64,000 nt of DNA from Trametes villosa (Eukaryota > Basidiomycota > Agaricomycetes > Polyporales > Polyporaceae), in the NCBI GenBank assembly GCA_002964805.2, contig PUDQ02000067.1, positions 124,001 through 188,000 on the forward strand. Direction: 5' to 3'. Of the stretch, positions 35,360 through 44,282 are shown piece after piece; position 1 is the first letter of the stretch, and each line of letters opens with the position of its first letter. The notes beneath the pieces are model-generated. The model had not been told where the DNA came from. It searched no databases and worked only from the letters and a program-made list of their open reading frames with translations. The position numbers and the translations under genes are program-made.

Positions 35360-36664
35360 ATGACTTCCCGGTTTGCACCTTTCGGCGGCGGACGTATGCG
35401 CCTTAACCTCACAGGAGAGTATTCTATCTCTGCCGAAAGGAAACGTAAACGCCAAGCGTTCGAGGACACGCCAGACGTTCCAGCTAGCTCTACGACGCGT
35501 GAGCCGAGCGTCCCGCAGCAGGAACCTCATCCTGAAGAAGATCAAGCGTCCTCCCATGACTATTGGCACTCAGAGGACAACATTCAATCTTCCGAGGACA
35601 CTGTGCTTGAACTGGTCAGAGACAATGGCACCGTCGATGATCCAGAGCACCACGAGTTGTTGCTAGCTGGGGATAGGTTCTGGTTTGAGGACGGCAACGT
35701 CATCCTGGTGGCTGGCGACACACAGTTCCGGGTCTATCAGGGTCTGCTAGCTGCTCACTCTCCAGTACTGGCGCATACATTCTCCTCGAGCTCCCCGCCT
35801 GCCAACTGCGAGGCAGCGCAGCCCGACCAAGATGACAAATGCCTTGTCGTCCATCTTAACGACAGCCCTCTTGACTTGCGCTGCATCCTGCGCCTGTTCA
35901 TGCCCGGGTAAGTGCCATTGCATGTCTCATTGTATGCATATAATCATCAAAAAACGCGCATATACAGTGCTCTGATGCCGGCGGAGCCCACCTTCGAACT
36001 AGTCTCCGCATGCATCCGCCTAGGCCTCAAGTACGAGATCCGACAGATCTACGACGCTGCTCTGGCAATCCTCAAGAGCCGCTTTACTGACAACTTCGAA
36101 CACTGGGAGTCTCTAGGCAACCGCGCGCGTCTCTGTCAGACAGACTTCGACAACATTCACGCCATCGGCGCTGTCAACCTCGTGCGTCTCATCGGCGACT
36201 CGACCATGCTCCCAGTCGCACTCTGGCAATGCTGCAGGCTCGGCTCGGCACTGGTACACGGCTTCACTCGCGAGGACGGCACTCGCGAGAATCTCACTCT
36301 GGAGGATCTTGGGCTCTGCTTCGCTGCACAGGAGAGGCTCATCAAGGCCGGCGTCCGCGCGCGGCTCCGCATCTTCTCCCCCACCATCAGCGAGAAGTGC
36401 CAGAGCGCGGCGAAGTGCAAGGAGGCGTTCGCAAAGACGCTGAGGTCGCTGGAGAAGAAGACGGACGTCATTGCCGGGACGGACCCATTCGTGCCGTACA
36501 CGCGCATCTGCCTCGAGGGCGTCTTGGGACTCTGCTCTACCTGTAGCTCCGAGGTAAAGGCGCGGGACAAGAAGGAGAGGCGCGCGGTCTGGAACCGGCT
36601 GCCAGCGCTGATGGGCATTGACGTACCGGGATGGGGAAAGACACTTGCTGCGAAGGCAGAGTGA
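35360..36664 (+). CDS. BTB/POZ domain protein, paralogue 6 (long N terminus)
   Basis: It has the family layout with a longer, acidic, Ser/Glu-rich N-terminal extension of about 110 residues containing a basic patch (ERKRKRQ). The BTB core is FWFEDGNVILVAGDTQFRVY, QGLLAAHSPVLAHTF, VVHLNDSPLDLRCILRLFMP. The intron begins at 35908 (gtaagt) in phase 2 and joins G|ALMPAEPTFEL. The second exon has ACIRLGLKYEI, HAIGAVNLVRL, LPVALWQCC, EDLGLCFAAQERL, the pairs CQSAAKC and CSTC, and AVWNRLPALMGID. It is 10 kb away from the main BTB array, separated from it by the three P450s. ATG 35360 is the first ATG in frame. Confidence 0.87.
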
Positions 36665-36884
36665 GGTATGCCCCTCTCTCGACTGCATAGACTGTTACGC
36701 TGACCTAGGCGCAGGTGTAGCTGATAGTGAAAGAAGATGATGCTGGAGCTTTCGATGGACTGTTGCTGTTATCTCGTTCTCGCTGGTCCGGTGCTCTGAC
36801 GCTCAATGATATCTATACAATGCTTCGTGCAGCCCACCCAATTGCCGTGCACGCATTATACGTACGCCGTTCTACACGCTCTTA

Positions 36885-37323
36885 AACCGACTTTGACCGC
36901 CGAACTCGAGACCGCATTCGGGTTGACATAACCGCCGCGTACAAGAGCGCCGACCGCCCGTAATGAAGTGCAGGTGAGCTCACATATAGTCCGCTTTCCC
37001 GATATCGGCTCACCCACGCCTGCGGATTACTTATAACGACGTTCCCCAGAGCCGCATTTACAACAACCCCATCGATTCACCCGGGCATAACACGCTTCCG
37101 GACCATCAGAGTGCCTGTGGTGTATGACGGTACCACCGGCTGTGCGCCTGCGCTGAAGGCTGCTTCGCGCTTGTACACGTTTCTCCCGCAGTTTCTTCCC
37201 ATGTCACAGCTTCCGACAGCGCATTGGGGTCGCGCCTGTTCAGGTCACCCGACTGAGACCGCCGGCCTTCGTACGGCCAAGTGAGGATGTCAGCACGGCA
37301 AAGCCCGTTGGGTCCAGTATAAC
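36885..37323 (+). promoter_or_regulatory. Duplicated promoter block of GST 1
   Basis: This non-coding block is clearly similar to the blocks upstream of GST 2 and GST 3. Shared words are gaactcgagacc and attcgggttgaca, gatatcggctcacccacgcc at 37001-37020, cgcttccgg, and ggctgtgcgcctgcgc. It ends with the TATA-like TATAAC at 37318-37323, 71-76 nt before the ATG. Conservation of about 400 nt of upstream DNA suggests either recent duplication or retained control elements. Confidence 0.7.
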
Positions 37324-37393
37324 AGCACGGTCCTCTCGCGGCGATCCAACCATCGTCGCCCGGCGTACATCCACACTCAAAGCGCAGAACATC

Positions 37394-38357
37394 ATGTCTG
37401 AAGCGAAGCAGATCACGCTCTACATGTCAATTGTACGTGAACGGTTCCTCTTACTGGATTACATGCACTGACTCTCCCCGTTACGATAGGACTCACCGTT
37501 CCCTCACCGGGTTAGTTTCATGTCCTCGTATGGCGTGTAACCGACATCTCAGCGTTCTTCCTGCAGGTGCGCTTGGCGCTCGAGGAGGCGAAGGCCGAAT
37601 ACGACATCATCGTGGTCGATCTGTTGAACAAACCAGACTGGTACGAGAAGAAAGTCAACCCCGATGGAGCCAAGGTACGTTCCCTCCGTCGCACCGTACC
37701 CGCGACTCCGCCAGCTCATCATACCCCAGGTCCCCTTCCTCGTCTACGGCGGACACAAGCTGCAGCCAGGCGACGCGCCCTCCGCGGACGCGATCGCGAT
37801 CCCGGAGTCGCTCGTCATCCTCGAGTTCCTCGCGGACGCCTTCCCGGGCGCGCACCTGCTCCCCGCGGACCCCGCCCTGCGCGCCCGCGCGCGCCTCTTC
37901 AGCACCGCGGCGGACACGACGCTCGTCAAGGCGTTCACCGGCTTCCTCTTCCGCGGCGCGCCGCTTCCGGAGCTGCTCGCCGCGCTCGACGACATCCAGG
38001 CGCGGCTGCCGCCGAGTGGGTTTGCCGCAGGGGAGTGGTCGATCGCGGATGCGGCTGTGATGCCCATCCTGGTGCGCCTGCGGTTGTCGCTCAGGGAGGG
38101 ATTGGGGCTGCGCGACCCTGGGGAGCTCAAAGAGGCGTTCGAGGCGTTCGAGTCGCCCAGGTTCGCGCGGCTCCAGCGATACATCGAGGACAACGTGGCG
38201 CGCCCGAGCATGGTCAAGTCGTGGGAGGAGGTGAGCACGCACGACATGATGCTGCGTCATAAATATGCTAACATGGGTTGGATAGGATGCGGTGAGGCAG
38301 ACGTTCTTGAAGCGTCTTGAGATGTTCCGCAAGCAAGGGCCACCCGCACCACGGTAG
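37394..38357 (+). CDS. Omega-like glutathione S-transferase, copy 1
   Basis: This is a predicted cytosolic detoxification enzyme. Exon 1 encodes [14 protein letters not shown] 21-nt phase-0 microexon (37490-37510) encodes DSPFPHR, the active-site loop. The next exon begins [15 protein letters not shown]. The thioredoxin fold continues with [24 protein letters not shown] (the cis-proline is in VP) and [12 protein letters not shown] (glutathione-binding ES). The helical domain has RARARLF and [12 protein letters not shown]. The last small exon gives [16 protein letters not shown] and the stop at 38355-38357. The loop has Ser where classic omega enzymes have the catalytic Cys (CPF), which suggests conjugating rather than thioltransferase activity. 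Length is about 245 residues. It is the first of three tandem copies. Confidence 0.92.
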
Positions 38358-38732
38358 CCGTGTTCGTTAGGTGTTGACTGGTCGTTGAATGTTCCCCGAA
38401 AACGCCCCGGTGGCGTCGCGCGTTTCGTTCATGTATGAACATATTCGTATACCGACGAAAAATGAGCCCACGGAGACTTCATACTTGCGCGAGTTATCCC
38501 CATCGACACCCTCCCTGTCGGAAGAAGCGCACACTCACCGGCGGTCCCCGAGGCATTCGTTCAAACTGCGCGCTTAGGCCTTGCAGTATTCGTCGTTTGC
38601 CATGTACCACGACGATTGACCTCTGTAAAACTGGCGACCAACTACGTCCATTCATGTTACTGGCGGCACGCTTTCTCATTTGCAAGCTTCTTGTTGTTGA
38701 CAGATCCGTGCTGCTGGCTCTCGACGTTCACC
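38358..38732. other. 3' flank of GST 1, duplicated after GST 2
   Basis: The sequence gtataccgacgaaaaatgag with following text resembles 40405-40545 downstream of GST 2 (accgatgaaaaatgagccca, then ccggcggt and cgttcaa). The 3' flank was therefore included in the duplicated unit. No gene is seen. Confidence 0.5.
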
Positions 38733-38852
38733 CTACGACGACCTGATTCTCATCTTCGGGTGACTCTGTGATGATTCTACGTGGACCACACATTTAGAGA
38801 GGCATCGACGTTGTATCTGTACTGAAAGGTCGCATACTCTCCTGCTTCATAC
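38733..38852 (+). pseudogene. F-box gene fragment with stop codons
   Basis: In frame it reads YDDLILIFG then a stop. A little further on it reads VDHTFREASTLYLY, a second stop, then KVAYSPA. The intact F-box gene at 42463 reads YDVLTLVFGWL and VNHTFREASASYLY then RKVTYSPA at the same spacing. The match is in both protein and DNA (catactctcctgc is identical). Only the first ~40 codons of the F-box exon survive, with two stops and a frame break between the matching parts. It lies between GST 1 and GST 2, where a tandem duplication of a GST plus F-box unit would place it. Confidence 0.85.
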
Positions 38853-38934
38853 CCTTGGTTTGAGACCCTCGCTTCCCCCTTATGCCATCGGTGCATACAA
38901 GATACTTGCGGTGTTACGTATACTCATTTTACCC

Positions 38935-39308
38935 GTCGAAATCGAGGCTGCAAGCGGGTCGACATGACCAGCGTGCGGATGGGCCAACCGTGCCGCGTAA
39001 CGAATGGAAGGTCGCCTTCCATCCGAAGATGCCGGCGATGAGCTCGCATTGTGTACTTCCCCGATATCGGCTCACCCACGCCCGCGGCATATAACAATCT
39101 CCCCTACAGCGGCATTTGTAACGGGCTACCGCATGTATGCGGGTTCAATGCACGTCCGGTTCATCGGATTGCCTGCCGTATACGACGATGCCACCGGCCG
39201 TCCGCCTGCGCTGGTGGTTCTTTTGCCCTTCTGGCCGTCTTTCCCGCAGTTGCTTTCCCATCTCATAGGTTCCGACCGTACATGTTTTGCCGCTGAGCTC
39301 ACTATAAA
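38935..39308 (+). promoter_or_regulatory. Duplicated promoter block of GST 2
   Basis: It matches the GST 1 and GST 3 upstream blocks, including ccgatatcggctcacccacg at 39061-39080, ccggttcatcgga, and the ccaccgg..gtccgcctgcgct segment. A TATAAA box lies at 39303-39308, 75-80 nt before the ATG at 39383. The TATA-proximal 60 bases are more diverged than in the other two copies. Confidence 0.7.
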
Positions 39309-39382
39309 GCTTGCACTGTCCTCGCACTGCACATCCACACAGCGCCTCCTGGTGTATCTCGACATTCAGAGGGTAGTCCACC

Positions 39383-40354
39383 ATGTCTGGCTCCAAACGG
39401 ATCACGCTCTATGCGTCAATCGTATGTGAACGGTTTCTCTGACGATATTTCATGCACTGACTCAATTTGTCGATTGGCAGGACTCGCCGTACCCGCATCG
39501 CGTATGGTCTCGTTGTTGTGTTGAACTGAGAATGCCTTTTACTAACGTCCTCTCTGTAGGTGCGCCTGGCCCTGGAAGAGGCAAAGGCCGAGTACGATTT
39601 CATTGAGATCGACCTCCTGGACAAGCCAGACTGGTACGAGAAGAAGGTGTACCCCGGCCCGGGTGGCGGCAAGGTAGGTCCCTGCGCACGTACTCATCGC
39701 ATCTCAGAGCCTGACTCATCGCGCGCCAGGTCCCCTTCCTCGTCTACGGCGGGCCCAAGCTGCAGCCCGGTGATGCGCCCTCCGCAGAAGCCACCAAGAT
39801 CCCGGAGTCGCTCGTGATACTCGAATTCCTCGCCGATCTCTTCCCCAACACACACCTCCTCCCCGCAGACCCCGTCCTGCGTGCCCGCGCCCGCCTCTTC
39901 TACACTGCGGCGGAAGCGAAGCTGTTCAAGGCGTTCGTCGGCTTCCTCTTCCGCAGCGAGCCGCTCGCCGAGCTCCTCACAGCCCTCGACGATATCCAGG
40001 CGAGGCTGCCGCCGACGGGGTTCGCGGTGGGCGAATGGTCGATCGCGGACGCCGCGACGATACCGGTGTTGGTGCGGCTACAATTGTTGCTTAGGAATGG
40101 GCTTGGGCTGCTTGCGCCTGAGGCTATCAAGGAGGCGCTGGAGATATTCGAGGGGCCGAGGTACGCGCGGCTGCAGCGGTACATCGAGGACAATATGGCA
40201 CGCCCGAGCATGGCCAAGACATATGACGAGGTGAGTGCATATGATTTGGTAGTTGATGTAAGAAAAGCTCACGATAGCTGCATAGGATGCTGTAAAGCAA
40301 AAGATCCTTCCGCGACTCGAGATTTACCGGAAGACGCCCCCTACCCCGCACTAG
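39383..40354 (+). CDS. Omega-like glutathione S-transferase, copy 2
   Basis: Exon layout is identical to copies 1 and 3. [13 protein letters not shown] is followed by the 21-nt microexon at 39481-39501 encoding DSPYPHR, then [33 protein letters not shown] (two or three residues longer than the others before the splice), [77 protein letters not shown]. The last exon is [16 protein letters not shown] with the stop at 40352-40354. Catalytic Ser is predicted in DSPY. It is intact and closer to copy 3 than to copy 1 in the C-terminal half. Confidence 0.92.
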
Positions 40355-40597
40355 CGACGACTTGAATATTACTCGTTGAGGTCAGGCAGCCATGTCAGTT
40401 TAGTTCTTGTATAAACGTGGTCACACACCGATGAAAAATGAGCCCATGGAGACCCTATCAGACTTTCGGGAGTCATCCCGTGCACCGACATCCGTTAGAG
40501 AGAGCGTACATTCCCCGGCGGTTGCAAAGGCGTTCAAGTTCGGAGCGCGGCCATATGCAAGGAGTACTATGGCGCCTCACATGTTCTAAACTGTCTT

Positions 40598-41034
40598 TGA
40601 CCGCCGAACTCGAGACCTTATTCGGGTTGACATGACTGCCGCCTACAAGGGCGCCGACCCTCCATCGTGAATTACAGGTGAGCATGCATAGTACCTCCCC
40701 CCAACATCGGCTCACCCACGCTTTGGCCATACGGCGACCAGGCTTCCCCAGCGCAACATTGGTAATAGTCCCCTCTATTTACGCGGACAGAACACGCTTC
40801 CGGCTCATCGGAGTGTCTGTCGTATCTAACGGTTCCACCGCCGGCTGTGCGCCTGCGCCGGTGGCTGCTTCGCGCTTCTGAACGTTTCTTCCGCAGCTGT
40901 TTTCCCATGTCATGGATGCCGAAGGCGTACGGAGTTCGCGTCTATCCATGTCACCCGACCGCAACCAACTGCCGCCTCTCGATGGCCGACCAAGCAGCGT
41001 TATCGCGGCAAAACCCGTTGCGTCCACTATATAG
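40598..41034 (+). promoter_or_regulatory. Duplicated promoter block of GST 3
   Basis: It shares with GST 1 the words ccgccgaactcgagacc, ttcgggttgacat, catcggctcacccacgc at 40705-40721, acacgcttccgg, ggctgtgcgcctgcgc, and aaacccgttgcgtcca just before TATATAG at 41028-41034, 66-72 nt ahead of the ATG. The GST 1 and GST 3 blocks are more alike than either is to GST 2. Confidence 0.7.
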
Positions 41035-41099
41035 ACCCGAAGCCCTGTCGAAGCCCTCCGTACAGCGGTATATACCCGCATCCCGAGTAGAGCCCAGCC

Positions 41100-42073
41100 A
41101 TGTCTGAATCAAAGCGGATCACTCTTTACGCGTCATTTGTACGTGAACCTCTCCTCTGACTTGACTATATGCACTGACTCTAGCCCTTCGCACAGGACTC
41201 GCCGTACCCTCATCGGGTAGGCTATCTTTCCACGTATGACATGTAAATGATTCCTTGACATCCTTCCTACAGGTGCGCTTGGCTCTCGAGGAGGCGCAGG
41301 TCCCATACGACCTCATTGCCATCGATCTACTGGACAAGCCGGACTGGTACGAGAAGAAAGTCTACCCCGGCGGCGCCAAGGTACGCCCCCTCAATCCGCA
41401 CCGCCCCCAAGACGCTGTCGACTCATCGCGCAACAGGTCCCGTACCTCGTCTACGGCGGCTCCAAGCTGCAGCCCGGCGACGCGCCCGCCGCAGACGCCG
41501 TCAAGCTCCCTGAGTCGCTCGTCATTCTCGAGTTCCTCGCCGACGTCTTCCCCGAGGCGCGTCTCCTCCCCGCAGACCCCATCCTGCGCGCCCGCGCGCG
41601 CCTCTTCTATGCCACAGTGGGCGAGAAGCTGTTCAATGCGTTCGTCGGCTTCCTCTTCATGGGTACGCCGCTCGCGGACCTCCTCGCGGCGCTCGACGAC
41701 CTCCAGGGGCGCCTTCCCCCGACGGGGTTCGCCGTGGGCGAGTGGTCGATCGCGGACGCTGCGGCGATGCCGGTGTTGATGCGCCTGCGGATGTCGCTCA
41801 AATACGGGCTTGGGCTGCTCGAGCCGGGCACTATCAAGGACGCGCTTGATATATTCGAGGGGCCTAAGTATGCGCGGCTGCAGCAATACATCGAGGACAA
41901 TATGGCGCGTCCGAGCATGGCTAAGTCGTGGGATGAGGTGAGCGCCCTGCATGCGACCTTTGATGTTTGATGATTCCGGTCTGACTATAAACTCTGTACA
42001 GGATGCCGTGAAGCAGAAGTTCTTGCAGCGTATTGCCATATACCGTAAGAAGGGTCCTCCGAGGCCCCACTAG
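41100..42073 (+). CDS. Omega-like glutathione S-transferase, copy 3
   Basis: [13 protein letters not shown] is followed by the 21-nt microexon at 41196-41216 encoding DSPYPHR, then [109 protein letters not shown]. The last exon is [18 protein letters not shown] with the stop at 42071-42073. All GST fold landmarks are present (VP cis-proline, ES glutathione contact, SIADAA N-capping box). It is tandem with copies 1 and 2, all on the plus strand, about 1 kb apart. Oxidative or xenobiotic stress control is plausible, not shown. Confidence 0.92.
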
Positions 42074-42462
42074 CGACAAGATGATAGCGCGAGATCGACT
42101 GCTACTTACGAGTCCGCATGTAAACTCAACGGACGATGTTGTATAGTGGAGTATTTCGCTAGAGTAAATCACGGTATGAGCTACACTTGCTTGTAAAAGC
42201 CTAGGTATCACCTGGTACAATCAAAGAGTTAGACTCGATTTTGCGAGCTCACCACGAAGGGAGCTACTAATTACAAGCGCTAAAGGCCCAACCGCGGCCC
42301 AACGGCAGTTGCCGAGGCGTTCAGTATCGCGCGCTTAAATGTTCCGCGTTCCTTCGCCCCATACAACAACGACACAGGCGGAAGAACACGGTGATTTCAT
42401 CTTGAGGTGTCCTTCTTGGTTCAAGAATTCCTTCCTTGCGTTGTTGCTCTTTACCGAACCGG

Positions 42463-44206
42463 ATGACGGCACAATCTTGTTTATCATACGACGTTCTGAC
42501 CCTCGTTTTCGGATGGCTCCGGGGCGACTATGCATCTCTGTACGCCTGCTCTCTCGTTAACCACACATTCCGAGAGGCCTCGGCATCGTACCTGTATAGG
42601 AAAGTCACATACTCTCCTGCGTTCAGTGCAGTTCTTGATCTCAGGAAACGCGATGACTTCCTGGTACATATGATCTTCAATTTCAAGAGATGTGGTTACC
42701 GAGCTGACAATCTGATAGGACGGGCTCTTCGTATCCTCATGCCTCCCTCACAACGCTCCCTTTGTGCGGCGTCTAGAGGTCAGCGGCAAGTCACTCGGAA
42801 TATCTTTTGCCTTACCTCAGATCCTCACAGTCGTTTAACAGGGTACATCTCAACGCGCCCGCTGAATATCAGCGGGCTGTCAAAGTACCTGACGACGGCC
42901 GTAGGGCGCTGGACCAACATCCACACGGTCGTATTTGCTCCGAAGCTGCACCACGACGGGCTCTTCTCAGACATCCTCCCTCTCCTACGACGGCTGGAAT
43001 CTCTCCGCAGCCTTACAGTGAACCTGAGCTGCGCCGACGAGAAGCATGCTTCGGAACTGGTTCAACTACGCAACCTCGAGAGCCTCGCGATCCAATCTCC
43101 GACGCGCGCCCTCCTGCAGCTACTGCCGCAGTGGCTTAGTGAGCTGCAGAACACTCTCCGCGACTTCCGGTTGATGGTATGCTCCCCTTGAACACCATCT
43201 AGTGCGCTTGATCACCCAACCATGTTATAGCACAGCTGCGGGTCGGTCACTCCGGGAGTGCTTCGCTCATTCCTGCCCTATCTCCACAATACGCCCTCGT
43301 TCGCTCTGGGACTTTCATACTCCCTGACTGACAACGACGTCTTCACATTCTGGGAGGACCTGCCTTGCCTTCAAACGCTCGACTTCCGCTACTACATGGT
43401 ACGTTGCTGTCCTCCACCACAAGCCAAATTCACTGAGCAACAATGGCAGCAATTGCGCCCCTCCATACGCCCCCGCCTGGTACACCTACGCCACCTGACA
43501 GTCCGCTACTCGAGTGTCGCAGAGAAGGACGAAACGAACCGCCTCTGCCAATGGGTTCGCCGGGTAATAGCTAGGGCGCCCTTGGAGACGTTGCGCCTGA
43601 TCTGCGAGAACGAGGTGGGCGGGCCTGCCGTGAGCTTCAATCCGCTCGTCGAGCACCTGTCCGCCAAGCACGGAGTGCGACTCCGTTTCCTAGACATGTC
43701 GGGCTGCTATGTGAGCAGGGACGTGCTCAAGATGCTCTGTCAGTCTTGCGTTGTGCTGGAAGAGCTGACGATCGGTATCTCGAGAGATACGCTGGTGAGC
43801 GGGGTCGCGCGTCATTTCCACTCCGAGTAGCTCACGCTTCCACGCAGGACGAGTTCTCTTCATTCGCGAACACATTGACACGCCTGCATACGGCGACGTT
43901 CAACATACGGAACCGCAAGCGCCGCCTCGACATATCCCAGGATCTCGCAAAGGAGCTCGTTTGCAGCGCTCCGAACCTGCGACGGGTCACCGTCGACGGG
44001 AAGCGTTTTGAGGTGCGTCATCCCGCCAACGCACTGCGGTTGCCGGCGCCGACATGAGCGTGTTTCGTGCCCTTGTGCAGGGCGCCTGGCGGCGAACCCC
44101 GGACGGAAGCGTGAAGTTCACAGTAGAGCATGTGCCGCGCAGGCCACGTCTCTTTCCGTGGGAGCGCGGGAGTGTCGAGGAGAAGGAGGCTATCCGCATT
44201 CTCTGA
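42463..44206 (+). CDS. F-box protein with leucine-rich repeat-like region
   Basis: A likely SCF ubiquitin-ligase adaptor of about 480 residues. The F-box is LSYDVLTLVFGWLRGDYASL then CSLVNHTFREASASYLYRKV. After DDFL the next exon gives DGLFVSSCLPHNAPFVRRLEV, then an intron with a GC donor (42786-42841, 56 nt) joins VSG|YISTRPL. It continues LLRRLESLRSLTVNLSCADE, NLESLAIQSPTRALLQLLPQ, CGSVTPGVLRSFLPYL, FALGLSYSLTDNDVFTF, FNPLVEHLSAKHGVRLRFLDM, CVVLEELTIGISRDTL, and ends PRRPRLFPWERG, stop 44204-44206. It matches a family of F-box proteins abundant in Polyporales. Leu-rich periodicity suggests an LRR-like substrate surface. ATG 42463 is the first in frame. Confidence 0.87.
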
Positions 44207-44282
44207 TTGCCTCGTGTGTACTGCATTTGTCTCAAGCTAAGTATACTCGTGCACTCGATTGTCCGTGGCACATATTCGACAT

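Noticed and set aside
38358..38600. Fourth GST fragment between GST 1 and GST 2
   Set aside because: The similarity there is to the 3' flank of GST 2, not to GST coding sequence.
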